A stretch of DNA of 64,000 nucleotides from Rhynchopus euleeides. Taxonomy: Eukaryota > Euglenozoa > Diplonemea > Diplonemida > Diplonemidae. The translations under genes and the position numbers were made by a program. The stretch lies in the NCBI GenBank assembly GCA_963210315.1, contig OY723253.1, forward strand, positions 2,232,001 through 2,296,000. The letters are read 5' to 3'. The notes under the pieces are model-generated. The model was not told the DNA's origin. It was given only the letters and a program-made list of their open reading frames with translations, and made no database searches. Shown here piece by piece: positions 11,601 through 20,957 of this stretch (positions are counted from its first letter, which is position 1; every line of letters starts with the position of its first letter).

Positions 11601-13647
11601 CCGAGGGGCATTTACGCTTTCGACTGGAATACCGAGCCTGACCCGGGGAGACACAATCGTGCCACAATCGTGAGGGGCATACTCTCTTGATTGAGAAATA
11701 CACCTTTTTTGCCCGAGCGACGGCACCTGAAGGCGGAAGGGTGGCCTGTCACACACAGCCTGCCAGATCCAGCTCGAGCACGGTGACGCGACGTGAGCTT
11801 TCCGAGGGCGACAGTTTTCGTGTACCAATGCAACGCCCCCGGACACGCCCCCGAGAAGCCGGCACGTCTGTCGTGCCCAGCTTATCTGCGCGAATGCCGA
11901 CTACGCGCACCCCGGCGTCAAGCGGATGCCCGCACACGCCCCAAGCGGGGCATACTCCGTCGAAGCATAGTCTCCCTGCCGGGGGACACACATTCAAGCC
12001 TGCATTATTCACAGGGGTCAGGGGGAGTTCCGGGCGTCTGTGGCCCGGTGTTGAGACGTACGACCTCACAGTTCCATGCAGGGAAGGGGAGCTGCTGACT
12101 GGACACCTGCGAGGTGCCGTGGGACATACACAGAGATCAGGTATCCAACACAGCCGAGACGCTCTCCCAAGCTGCACTGCTCGGGGAGCAAAAGAAGCAG
12201 CGACTGAGAGACGCGTCCGCATCGCCTGTGTCAGCGGTGCCGCCGCTGAGGGGGTCCACCGAAACCGCAGCCATGGCAGCGGGCCGAGATCATTCCACAA
12301 GGTTGGGGGGCAGTCAGCCAGTCTTCCCGAGTACCCAGCAGCCTACTCGACAAGCCCGAACAGCGACTGCAGCGTGCGACAAGCTCCGGTCCGCGGGGAC
12401 TCACCTCTCTCATTAAGAAGGCGACTCCGAGAATCCTTCTGGCATGCCCACACCTCCAGGGCCTCGAATTTCCTCACGCCCTCCACACTGAGTCCGGGCG
12501 TTACCACTGAATCGACGCCACGTGGGGCCACAGGGCCTCCGTTTGATGCGCTGTCTACGAGGCGGGCGATGGGGCAGGTACAGTGGGGATCAGCCCAGTG
12601 GGAAGGGGGCCGCAGGAACGTGTTGTCCACCGCTCGAGCGGAGTTCAGGAGACGACAGTGCGCGCGATCGCCCTCTTTCACCCAGAAGGGCCGGCACCTC
12701 TCACACCTACCCCTGGGCACTCCATGCAGCGTCTCCAGTGCGCCATGAAGAGGTGCGTTGGGCTTCACCCCGCAACTCGCTCGCAGCCAGCGAAGACCGG
12801 AGAGGACACAGAGAGCCACAGAGCGATCGAGATCACGCCGGAAAGCACCGGGTGTTGGCCGGGCTCCCGAAGGGCGAGAGTTTAAGACGGCCGGACAGTA
12901 GACTGCTGCGGAGGAGCTGGGAGGCGAGTTTCAGACTGTGATTTCTCGATCCGCCGAGCCCTGTCCCCAGGCGAGAGCTGCCGGGTCATGGTGGCTGAAT
13001 ATGCACGAGCGTCGCGGTGGTGGTGCTGGGAGCGCACCAGAGGACTGTCACGCTGAGGGGCTGGGCATGGCCACTGACTACCTGGATACGGCCGTCTCAG
13101 TGCATCGCCCGGGGTGCAAAACGACATCGAGGATGTCAGGAAGAAGGGTCATGTGGGCACACACCAATATGTCGGAGACGTGAAGAAGCCTCGAGGGGAA
13201 GGGTTCCCCAGGGGATGGAGGATCCCGAAGAGGTACAGGGTGAGGATTCAAATACCCGGAGTGGGAAACGCACCAGACGTCGGGGGTCAGCCAAGAGCGG
13301 GTGGTTGCAGCACAGGCGGGGCTGTGTGCAACCTTTGCCCCCTTAGTTTCGCCGGGTTGAGACGCATCAACTCTCTCGCCGGGTGCGGCAACTGGAGAGA
13401 CAGGCATGTTGTCGATAGGGCACACCAAGAATCACGAGGCTGACCACACGACGGCGGCACACGGCCGAGGCAGGCGGATCCCCTCAGCGAGTGAGGTTCG
13501 ATCGTTTTCCGTACAAGGTGCTCGTGACAACGTAGAAAGCGGTACATTACCATCGGAGGGATGCATACGATGGGCGACGGAGCCTGATCACTTCAATAGT
13601 AGACCGTTCGCGCGGCGTCCCTAAGTCCTTGGGTCCTAAGGGTCCTG
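11601..13647. other. GC-rich cargo of the 6.7-kb element, no gene recognised
   Basis: Several long frames are open on both strands (the longest, + 11687-12748, is Arg/Ser/Pro-rich), as expected in GC-rich sequence. None shows a known domain, consistent strand bias or a start context. I cannot exclude a decayed coding region. Confidence 0.4.
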
Positions 13648-13707
13648 GGTGGAAGCGTCCAATGCAACACTCACAGCATAGAGGCCAAGTGTTTCTCGTA
13701 GTATTTT
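13648..13707 (+). repeat. 60-bp direct repeat, left copy
   Basis: GGTGGAAGCGTCCAATGCAA through CTCGTAGTATTTT is repeated exactly at 14007-14066. The two copies bracket the second 247-bp repeat plus a 52-bp tail containing a G run. Confidence 0.85.
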
Positions 13708-13954
13708 GCACATAACACACCTGTGTGGTACGGGAAATGCTACGAGGAACGCGATGGACTCGGGACTGCTGCTGGCCTCTCTTGCTATGGTTTACTTATG
13801 TTTCGTGCTCCACCTGCTCCACCTCATTCTGCACTTCAGATGATCCACTTCACGTGGGTTACGGGGTTTGGGACAACGATGATATGTTGTGTCCGACGAC
13901 AAGGTAAGGTAAGCTCATCGAGGTACACCAAACCGGAGTTGTCAAATCAAAAAA
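13708..13954 (+). repeat. 247-bp direct repeat, right copy
   Basis: Identical by eye to 9254-9500, including the small frame that reads MVREMLRGTRWTRDCC. Identity over 247 bp implies recent duplication or recombination between the copies. Confidence 0.85.
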
Positions 13955-14006
13955 AAATATGGGGGGGGGGGGGTTTCAAAGTGCAAGAGGTGGAGCCCGT
14001 TCAACA

Positions 14007-14066
14007 GGTGGAAGCGTCCAATGCAACACTCACAGCATAGAGGCCAAGTGTTTCTCGTAGTATTTT
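14007..14066 (+). repeat. 60-bp direct repeat, right copy
   Basis: Exact copy of 13648-13707. A 60-bp flanking duplication is far longer than any normal transposon target duplication, so slippage or unequal exchange is more likely than insertion. Confidence 0.85.
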
Positions 14067-14244
14067 GGAAAAATTATTGTCCTGAAAAGCGCCAATTCCG
14101 TACGTTACACGATAAAAAAAATGTTGAAAAAGGTGTAGCGGAGTGCCATTTACTCAAAATTTTGAAAAAGTATACGGTTTTTCAGATTTTGGTTGATGTA
14201 TATACTTGTAGTTATACATGTAAAATTTACAAGATCCCACCGTG

Positions 14245-14950
14245 CCCCCCCCCCCTACCCCGCCCCCCCCCCCGGAGGAAATCCGTGAACTACCAAAAAT
14301 CCTTACCCCAGGGCCTGAGGGGGTGACTGCCGTTGTGCTGGCTTACACTGTTATGTATTTTTTCTGGTGTGTGTCTTCTGACATCCCAGGCAAAAATGTC
14401 ACGTCGCGCCACTTCCCTTTTTCCTCCCTCGTTTGGCAACCGCCCTCAACAGCACGAGAGGCAGTGCAGTGTGTGCGGGGAAGTGGTAACAAAAAAAGAA
14501 ACAGCACGCAGTGCACGTCACTCCCCCCTCCCCCCCGCCCCCCCCCCCCCCCCTAGGGGCGGGTATACCCCTGTGAGAAAATGGGTATTTTCAGGACACG
14601 CTCTAAACACCTCTCAGCCCCTACCTGACACACGCACCGACCCCAAAGGGTGCCAGAATGATATCCTGAGGCCACCAACACCATTTGTGGGGCCTTATGG
14701 GGTGTTTTTTGGGGTTCCGGAAAATTTGCCCACCGGTGGTTCCTGGTGGTACCGTAGGCCCACCTCTGTTTGCTGGACACGCCCTTTTGCTGGCACAATA
14801 CGGGGTAGGCGTGGTGAAGGAGGTGTCGGAAATTGCCCGGACACGAGTTTCGACGATTGTGCCCCTGTCCCACTGATTTTTGCGCGAATTACATGCACGT
14901 ATAGGCGTGCCTTGGCCTGTACAGGCCTGGATAGGCACAGATTGCCTGTA
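14245..14950. other. Spacer, no gene recognised
   Basis: C runs (14244-14256, 14262-14271, 14536-14553) and mixed sequence lie between the hairpin element and the 3-kb TIR element. No ORF shows a family signature. Confidence 0.4.
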
Positions 14951-15265
14951 CACGGTGGACTCCAGCGGCCCTAGCGGGAGTCTGGGAGCGGGAGTCTGAG
15001 CGGGTGTCAAAGACTCCCGCTAGCGGGAGTCCAGACTCCCGCTAGGGGGAGTCTGACTCCCCCTAGCGGGAGTCTTTTCACCTATTTTCATCCATTTTTC
15101 CCATGATATAGTTACAGTCTACTGGCGTGGGGGGTAAAATCATGGTGGAAGAGGGATGGGGAGGGGCTTGTTTTGCTTCTGTCAGTTTCCCCGGACTCTG
15201 GACTACCTACCTATCCTCCTGGTAGCGGCTACACCTGCGGAGGTGAGCGGTTAGAATTTGAGGTG

Positions 15266-16132
15266 TCAAAGTGCGGCCATCGCCTGTCGTAGTTGTGTTA
15301 CACCTTGGGCAAGACAAGCCATCCTGCAGGCCTCATCTTCTTCGTCAGAACTGTCATCCCCCTCCTGCTGTGCGCGTTGGTCAAGCGTGCTCAAAGTCGC
15401 CTCGGATGACACGAATGGTGTGAAAGTCGCCCCCAGCGGGATTGGCATTTTGCACAAGCAGAGCGATAATTTGCGGTGTCCTTCGGGGAACCGGAACAGG
15501 AAGTAGGGCGCGCTGATGGGTTCAACGAAGTCCTGTGTGTTGCAGTGCACAAACCCCTTCTGCAGCTGTGTCAACTGTGTGCAAAGAACATACACAGCCA
15601 ATCTATGAGCGTGTCGGGTGTGCAGACACAGACACAGGATGACTTCTCTATACCCGAGGATCCCGTCCTGCGACAGGTGCGCAACCTTCCAAGGCATGCC
15701 CGATGCGCGCCGCTTCTCTTCTGCCATCGCAAGATCTCTCTCGTAAGTTGCGGAGCTGGCGATTGTAACGGCATCTTTCTTGCGATGTCCGTTCTCTGCT
15801 TCTTCAAATTCGTCGTTGTTCTGCAGAGGCACTGCATCTTCTGGAGCCCACCAATGATGGAGACTGTGTACGTAGGCATTGCGCGTTGATCCCTTTTCGG
15901 CATGCTCCATCAACCAGTGAAATATATGCCCTGAGATCCGAGCACGCAAGAAGGGAATCCGGGCTGACTCATCCTTGCATCCCCAGAAGCGCCAGGGGAT
16001 GTCTGCATACCGGAAATGCATGAGGTCTGCAAGGGAGACAAAGAGGTAGCGGAACAAGCCCTTGTAGGTGTGTCCTGTGACAGGCAAGCACGACCTTCCG
16101 GAACTGAGCACCTGTCCCATGCTGCGACACAT
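15266..16132 (-). CDS. Unknown protein of the 3-kb TIR element (288 aa, 3' part of a broken gene), left copy
   Basis: I do not recognise this protein family. The frame encodes a Cys/His/Trp-containing protein (YADIPWRFWGC, HSLHHWWAPED) that ends in an acidic stretch (GDDSSDEEDE). It is identical to the frame at 20958-21824. The probable 5' part of the gene lies on the far side of the hAT-like insertion at 16187-16847, with at least one frame change between the two parts. Being the only sizeable conserved ORF of a TIR element, it could be a decayed transposase, but I see no catalytic motif that proves this. The ATG used is the first in this frame after the insertion and may not be a real start. 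Confidence 0.5.
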   Translation of the reverse strand: MCRSMGQVLSSGRSCLPVTGHTYKGLFRYLFVSLADLMHFRYADIPWRFWGCKDESARIPFLRARISGHIFHWLMEHAEKGSTRNAYVHSLHHWWAPEDAVPLQNNDEFEEAENGHRKKDAVTIASSATYERDLAMAEEKRRASGMPWKVAHLSQDGILGYREVILCLCLHTRHAHRLAVYVLCTQLTQLQKGFVHCNTQDFVEPISAPYFLFRFPEGHRKLSLCLCKMPIPLGATFTPFVSSEATLSTLDQRAQQEGDDSSDEEDEACRMACLAQGVTQLRQAMAAL

Positions 16133-16376
16133 TCAGTGCAAGGTTTGTACAGGTCTTGTCGAATATTTTTTTGTTGTCTCATCCAGCAGGGGTGGAGCTT
16201 GAAATATGGGGTTGCGGGCTGGATCGGGTCAGATCGGGTCAGCCAATTTTTTCTTATGGGTTCCCCCCCGGTTCGTCTCAGAGATCAGTGCTCGGGCCCA
16301 GCCTCCCGCGAGGTACCGGAACCGATATGCAGCCCCGGACGCGCAAGGACTTGGTTACAAGACAAACACATGCCGT

Positions 16377-16424
16377 AGGGGGGGTCTGGGAGGCGGAGCT
16401 CCCAGCCGCCGGAGGCCACGGTAG
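16377..16424 (+). repeat. GGA-loop hairpin core repeat, copy 4
   Basis: A slightly shortened stem (GGGAGGCGGAGCTCCC) is followed by the conserved AGCCGCCGGAGGCCACGGTAG and GTGAACATCTGTG. The change on each arm of the stem is compensatory (GGAGGC with GCTCC), which keeps the hairpin. Confidence 0.8.
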
Positions 16425-16538
16425 TGAACATCTGTGACTTGCGGGCGTACGGATTCTGTGTGAGTTGGCTGCGTCCTCCTGAGGATACTGAGATTCCCTG
16501 ATGTAAAGGGCTTGGGTACAAGACAGGCACATGCCACA

Positions 16539-16585
16539 GGGGGGTCTGGGGGGCGGAGCCCCCCAGCCACCGGAGGCCACGGTAG
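16539..16585 (+). repeat. GGA-loop hairpin core repeat, copy 5
   Basis: Full stem GGGGGGCGGAGCCCCCC with the tail CCACCGGAGGCCACGGTAG; upstream is CTTGGGTACAAGACAGGCAC, as in other copies. Confidence 0.85.
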
Positions 16586-17336
16586 TAAACGTCTGTTGCA
16601 CGGTACGGGTTGGGCAGCTTCATTTGTCCTCTATTGTGACTGTTTGAGGCCTGTGCTCATGTCGCTGGGGTCACTTTGCTCACGAAACGCCTCCTGGTCA
16701 CCTTGAGGCCCCAAGGCGAGGAGCCAACTTTTCCGGTTTCCCGAAAATCTATATTTTTTTTTCTTTTTACCCCTGACCTGATTTTTTGTGAGGGCCTGCA
16801 GAAAATCAGGTCAGCTGACCCGAAAAAACCCCCAAGCTCCACCCCTGTCATCCAGTACCCTGATCAGCCGCATGGCGAGCCCCTTGCAGTCATGGAGTGC
16901 TGGGGTGACGTAGCGGGCATTGGGAAGCACACCTGCCAAGAGGGAGGGGTAGCCAGCCTCTTTCATCTCAGAGAGAGTCAGGTGCGGGTATCGATGCACC
17001 TGTTGATACCAGCGTTCTTCTGGGATGTCGCACAGTGAGCATCGGTGCCCTCGCCCCCCGCATCGCCTCATTGTTGCCCACTGCTGATCTATACTCCCGC
17101 TAGCGGGAGTTGGACTCCCCCTAGTTGAGACTCCTGAAAAGGGTTAAACCCGGTAGTGGTACCCTACCCCCGCTGGAGTCCACCGTGCAAGGCCGGATCA
17201 GCCCACGGGTGGGTTTGAGGAAGAAATCTGGGGGGGCAAATTTTGCTGCGACTTCCGGTTTCACCCGGCCGAACTCCAGCATCTATCCAGACCCACGGTG
17301 CCAAGCCGTTCGCCCGTGTCGCGATCATTCGCGGCT

Positions 17337-17717
17337 TCAGGCTGCCCCCGACGACACGTTTGTATCCTGCACCTTGCCATACTTCGCCTCCACCTTGTAT
17401 ATGACGGAGAGCGCCCTCCTTCCGCATCGTTGCGACTTCCCTGACAGCGAACTTATCCATGTCAGGGAAGACATGGCGATGATTGCGTTGGCCACCTGGG
17501 TGCTGTGCTGGTGGAGCTCCTTGCTCAACACCGTTGCTAGGAGCCTTCTAATGGATCCCAGTGTCAGCACACTGCCCCCTTTTTTAACAGGGAAGGCCGT
17601 GCAAAAATCATGCACAATGTTCGTCGCCTCCGCAGCCTCGGGACTCTCTGCGCTCTTCTTCTTCTTAATCGACTTTGCCGCCGGCTTCGCTGCCGGCTTC
17701 GTTGTCGTCTTCCCCAT
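17337..17717 (-). CDS. Small basic-tailed protein of the 3-kb TIR element (126 aa), left copy
   Basis: The N-terminus is a Lys/Ala/Pro tail (GKTTTKPAAKPAAKSIKKKK) like those of histones H1 or H2B, followed by a helical stretch (SIRRLLATVLSKELHQHSTQ). I cannot assign it to a histone family: no histone-fold signature is convincing. A shift of frame near residue 95 would join it to a downstream open frame reading FPDMDKFAVREVATMRKEGA, so the present stop may reflect a frameshift. It is identical to the frame at 19373-19753. Confidence 0.45.
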   Translation of the reverse strand: MGKTTTKPAAKPAAKSIKKKKSAESPEAAEATNIVHDFCTAFPVKKGGSVLTLGSIRRLLATVLSKELHQHSTQVANAIIAMSSLTWISSLSGKSQRCGRRALSVIYKVEAKYGKVQDTNVSSGAA

Positions 17718-17968
17718 TTTTGTGAATCAGGTCTGCGAGCTGGGATGGGTGGAAACGTCCGTTTCGTTTGGTGTGGCTGTACTTCAGTGACGAGTGCCAC
17801 ATTGCATAGGTATCATGGGAAAAATGAGTGAAAATAGGTGAAAAGACTCCCGCTAGGGGGAGTCAGACTCCCCCTAGCGGGAGTATAGACTCCCGCTAGC
17901 GGGAGTTGGACTCCCCCTAGTTGAGACTCCCGAAAAGGGTTACCCTACCCCCGCTGGAGTCCACCGTG

Positions 17969-18758
17969 CATGCAACCCAGTATTGAATCCTCTGCAGCAA
18001 AGAAACAATTGCACCTCTCCCCGCCCCCTGCCTCGTTATTCATCCCCTCCTCTTTCTTTAGCCCCAAAAAGCAGCCTCGTGTGTGTCTCCGAGAATCTGG
18101 CGTGCCGTCTCTGTCGCATGTCTCCCTCCCCCGGTCAGGAGCCCTCTCTGCGGCTGTGACTTTCCTCTTATATTTATCCGTTCCCCTACCCCCCCCCCCC
18201 CCCCTGGTCCCATCCTCCAGGGCTGCGGAAAAACCAGTACACAAAACGGAGTAAACCCCATTTTATCAGTTTGGAGGGGGGGGATAACAAGGTGGTTACA
18301 AAGCAACAGAACGACGCCCCCTCCCCCCCTCCCCCCGCTCCTCCCCTATAAGCCGAATCACTTTTTTGACACCCCTTTGCCTGACTGCCCCCCTCCCCTC
18401 CCCTCCCCTCCCCTCCCCTCCCCTCCCCTCCCCTCCCCTCCCCTCCCCTCCCCTCCCCTCCCCTCCCCTCCCCAGATGTGCTTGCCGCCACACCACTTCA
18501 CACCCTTGCAGGTAGGGGGGAGGGTCTGTGCGGGGTGTGCGTGACACAACTCCCCCCCCTCCTCCTCCACCCCCCCCCCCCCCAACCGCACAGGGAATAC
18601 GCTATCGTATTACGGTTCCCTTCTGATATCCCTGGACGCCCTCAACTCTACAAAAGCCCCCCCCCCTCCCCCCCCCCCCCTGAACAATGGGGTGACCTCA
18701 CCTACAACTCTTTATTTTCAAAAGAAATTCCCTTCGCCCCCCCCCCCCCACTCTCTTG
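17969..18758. other. Spacer between the inverted elements, with a (CCCTC)n minisatellite
   Basis: This is the single-copy centre between the inverted 3-kb elements. It holds C runs and a (CCCTC)n tract at about 18390-18474 that can form G-quadruplexes on the minus strand. The long minus-strand frames (GRGGEGRGGEG) are repeat artefacts. No gene is recognised. Confidence 0.6.
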
Positions 18759-19372
18759 CACGGTGGGATCTTGTAAATTTTACATGTATAACTACAAGTA
18801 TAATACATGTATTATACATGTATAATACTTGCATGTCAACTATTATACATGTATAATACATGTATATGCCTGAAATATACATGTAAAATACATGTATATC
18901 AAGTAAAAATACAAGTATAATACTTGCATGTCAACTATTATACATGTATTTTTACTTGACATACATGTATTTTACATGTATATTTCAGGCATTTACATGT
19001 ATTTTACATGTATAATACTTGTCATGCAAGTATTATACATGTAAAATACTTGCATGACAAGTAAAATACATGTATAATACTTGCATGACAAGTAAAATAC
19101 ACGGTGGACTCCAGCGGGGGTAGGGTAACCCTTTTCGGGAGTCTCAACTAGGGGGAGTCCAACTCCCGCTAGCGGGAGTATAGACTCCCGCTAGCGGGAG
19201 TCTATACTCCCGCTAGGGGGAGTCTGACTCCCCCTAGCGGGAGTCTTTTCACCTATTTTCACTCATTTTTCCCATGATACCTATGCAATGTGGCACTCGT
19301 CACTGAAGTACAGCCACACCAAACGAAACGGACGTTTCCACCCATCCCAGCTCGCAGACCTGATTCACAAAA

Positions 19373-19753
19373 ATGGGGAAGACGACAACGAAGCCGGCAG
19401 CGAAGCCGGCGGCAAAGTCGATTAAGAAGAAGAAGAGCGCAGAGAGTCCCGAGGCTGCGGAGGCGACGAACATTGTGCATGATTTTTGCACGGCCTTCCC
19501 TGTTAAAAAAGGGGGCAGTGTGCTGACACTGGGATCCATTAGAAGGCTCCTAGCAACGGTGTTGAGCAAGGAGCTCCACCAGCACAGCACCCAGGTGGCC
19601 AACGCAATCATCGCCATGTCTTCCCTGACATGGATAAGTTCGCTGTCAGGGAAGTCGCAACGATGCGGAAGGAGGGCGCTCTCCGTCATATACAAGGTGG
19701 AGGCGAAGTATGGCAAGGTGCAGGATACAAACGTGTCGTCGGGGGCAGCCTGA
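19373..19753 (+). CDS. Small basic-tailed protein of the 3-kb TIR element (126 aa), right copy
   Basis: Same protein as at 17337-17717: a Lys/Ala/Pro-rich N-terminal tail followed by a predicted helical segment. The family is unknown and histone-like only in the composition of its tail. It lies between the subterminal palindrome array and the internal end-like motif at 19903. The likely frame continuation after residue 95 is the open frame 19630-19926. Confidence 0.45.
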   Translation: MGKTTTKPAAKPAAKSIKKKKSAESPEAAEATNIVHDFCTAFPVKKGGSVLTLGSIRRLLATVLSKELHQHSTQVANAIIAMSSLTWISSLSGKSQRCGRRALSVIYKVEAKYGKVQDTNVSSGAA

Positions 19754-20018
19754 AGCCGCGAATGATCGCGACACGGGCGAACGGCTTGGCACCGTGGGTC
19801 TGGATAGATGCTGGAGTTCGGCCGGGTGAAACCGGAAGTCGCAGCAAAATTTGCCCCCCCAGATTTCTTCCTCAAACCCACCCGTGGGCTGATCCGGCCT
19901 TGCACGGTGGACTCCAGCGGGGGTAGGGTACCACTACCGGGTTTAACCCTTTTCAGGAGTCTCAACTAGGGGGAGTCCAACTCCCGCTAGCGGGAGTATA
20001 GATCAGCAGTGGGCAACA

Positions 20019-20242
20019 ATGAGGCGATGCGGGGGGCGAGGGCACCGATGCTCACTGTGCGACATCCCAGAAGAACGCTGGTATCAACAGGTGCATCGAT
20101 ACCCGCACCTGACTCTCTCTGAGATGAAAGAGGCTGGCTACCCCTCCCTCTTGGCAGGTGTGCTTCCCAATGCCCGCTACGTCACCCCAGCACTCCATGA
20201 CTGCAAGGGGCTCGCCATGCGGCTGATCAGGGTACTGGATGA
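20019..20242 (+). pseudogene. 5' part of the TIR-element gene, cut by the hAT-like insertion
   Basis: The ATG at 20019 opens 74 codons before the insertion at 20243. The protein has a possible zinc knuckle (CGGRGHRCSLCDIPEERW) and later PALHDCKGLAMRLI. Removing the 661-bp insert and one copy of the 8-bp duplication lets the frame continue about 35 codons, after which one frame change leads into the 288-aa frame at 20958. I infer one original gene spanning about 20019-21824. Family not recognised; a transposase or accessory protein of the element is the obvious hypothesis. Confidence 0.5.
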
Positions 20243-20504
20243 CAGGGGTGGAGCTTGGGGGTTTTTTCGGGTCAGCTGACCTGATTTTCTGCAGGCCCTC
20301 ACAAAAAATCAGGTCAGGGGTAAAAAGAAAAAAAAATATAGATTTTCGGGAAACCGGAAAAGTTGGCTCCTCGCCTTGGGGCCTCAAGGTGACCAGGAGG
20401 CGTTTCGTGAGCAAAGTGACCCCAGCGACATGAGCACAGGCCTCAAACAGTCACAATAGAGGACAAATGAAGCTGCCCAACCCGTACCGTGCAACAGACG
20501 TTTA

Positions 20505-20551
20505 CTACCGTGGCCTCCGGTGGCTGGGGGGCTCCGCCCCCCAGACCCCCC
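20505..20551 (-). repeat. GGA-loop hairpin core repeat (mirror of copy 5)
   Basis: Reverse complement of 16539-16585, within the right copy of the hAT-like insertion. Confidence 0.85.
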
Positions 20552-20665
20552 TGTGGCATGTGCCTGTCTTGTACCCAAGCCCTTTACATCAGGGAATCTC
20601 AGTATCCTCAGGAGGACGCAGCCAACTCACACAGAATCCGTACGCCCGCAAGTCACAGATGTTCA

Positions 20666-20713
20666 CTACCGTGGCCTCCGGCGGCTGGGAGCTCCGCCTC
20701 CCAGACCCCCCCT
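20666..20713 (-). repeat. GGA-loop hairpin core repeat (mirror of copy 4)
   Basis: Reverse complement of 16377-16424, with the same shortened, compensated stem. Confidence 0.8.
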
Positions 20714-20957
20714 ACGGCATGTGTTTGTCTTGTAACCAAGTCCTTGCGCGTCCGGGGCTGCATATCGGTTCCGGTACCTCGCGGGAGGCTGGGCCCGAGC
20801 ACTGATCTCTGAGACGAACCGGGGGGGAACCCATAAGAAAAAATTGGCTGACCCGATCTGACCCGATCCAGCCCGCAACCCCATATTTCAAGCTCCACCC
20901 CTGCTGGATGAGACAACAAAAAAATATTCGACAAGACCTGTACAAACCTTGCACTGA

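Larger units (their letters stand above)
7532..14195. mobile_element. 6.7-kb TIR element with 4-bp ATGT target duplication
   Basis: The left end begins CAACCAAAATCTGAAAAACC and continues through GTATACTTT; the right end is the exact complement, a perfect TIR of about 29 bp. Each side is bordered by ATGT, and the hairpin-element copies at 23.26 and 50.21 kb show the unfilled site (ATACATGTATATACTTG). The cargo consists of a GGA-loop core, two minisatellite arrays and a pair of 247-bp direct repeats. I found no recognisable transposase or reverse transcriptase, so its superfamily is open. Confidence 0.75.
2368..14244. mobile_element. AT-rich hairpin element, copy 1 (interrupted by four insertions)
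   Basis: The left end reads CACGGTGGGATCTTGTAAAT and the right end is its reverse complement, ending at 14244. The native pieces are about 2368-2554, 3546-3563, 3932-3963, 7472-7531 and 14196-14244. They are made of TACATGTA, TATACATG and CTTGCATG palindromes, and joined together they would fold into one hairpin of roughly 380 bp. Three other copies (18759, 47440, 61739) share these ends. Both flanks here are C runs. There is no coding capacity, so it must be mobilised in trans or be a folded satellite-like unit. Confidence 0.8.
16187..16847 (-). mobile_element. Non-autonomous hAT-like insertion, left copy (661 bp)
   Basis: It has a perfect 15-bp TIR CAGGGGTGGAGCTTG flanked by the 8-bp duplication TCATCCAG (16179-16186 and 16848-16855). 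An 8-bp duplication with CAGGG-type ends is diagnostic of hAT elements. It contains two GGA-loop core repeats (16377-16424 and 16539-16585). The identical insertion with the same duplication is at 20243-20903. Confidence 0.9.
14951..17968 (-). mobile_element. 3.0-kb TIR element, left copy (inverted relative to 19100-22139)
   Basis: The ends are CACGGTGGACTCCAGCGG and its complement. Subterminal arrays of the perfect 18-bp palindrome ACTCCCGCTAGCGGGAGT follow. The whole element mirrors 19100-22139 (positions add up to 37090), including two ORFs and a nested hAT-like insertion. The flanks here are TA on the left and CA on the right, so a clean target duplication is not visible. A third, internal end-like motif lies at about 17170-17187. 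Confidence 0.85.
20243..20903 (+). mobile_element. Non-autonomous hAT-like insertion, right copy (661 bp)
   Basis: A perfect TIR CAGGGGTGGAGCTTG is flanked by the 8-bp duplication CTGGATGA (20235-20242 and 20904-20911). It carries two inverted GGA-loop cores (20505-20551 and 20666-20713). It encodes no transposase. It splits the gene of the 3-kb element. Confidence 0.9.

Noticed and set aside
11687-12748. 353-aa frame as a gene
   Set aside because: It is Arg/Ser/Pro-rich with no domain, overlaps comparable open frames on the opposite strand, and sits in a transposon's GC-rich cargo.
9254-13954. Classical LTR retrotransposon
   Set aside because: There are no TG...CA ends, no primer-binding site, no polypurine tract, and no gag, protease, integrase or reverse transcriptase between the repeats.
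17337-17717. Histone gene call for the Lys/Ala-rich 126-aa frame
   Set aside because: Only the basic tail resembles a histone; the remainder shows no convincing histone fold, and a frameshift is likely.
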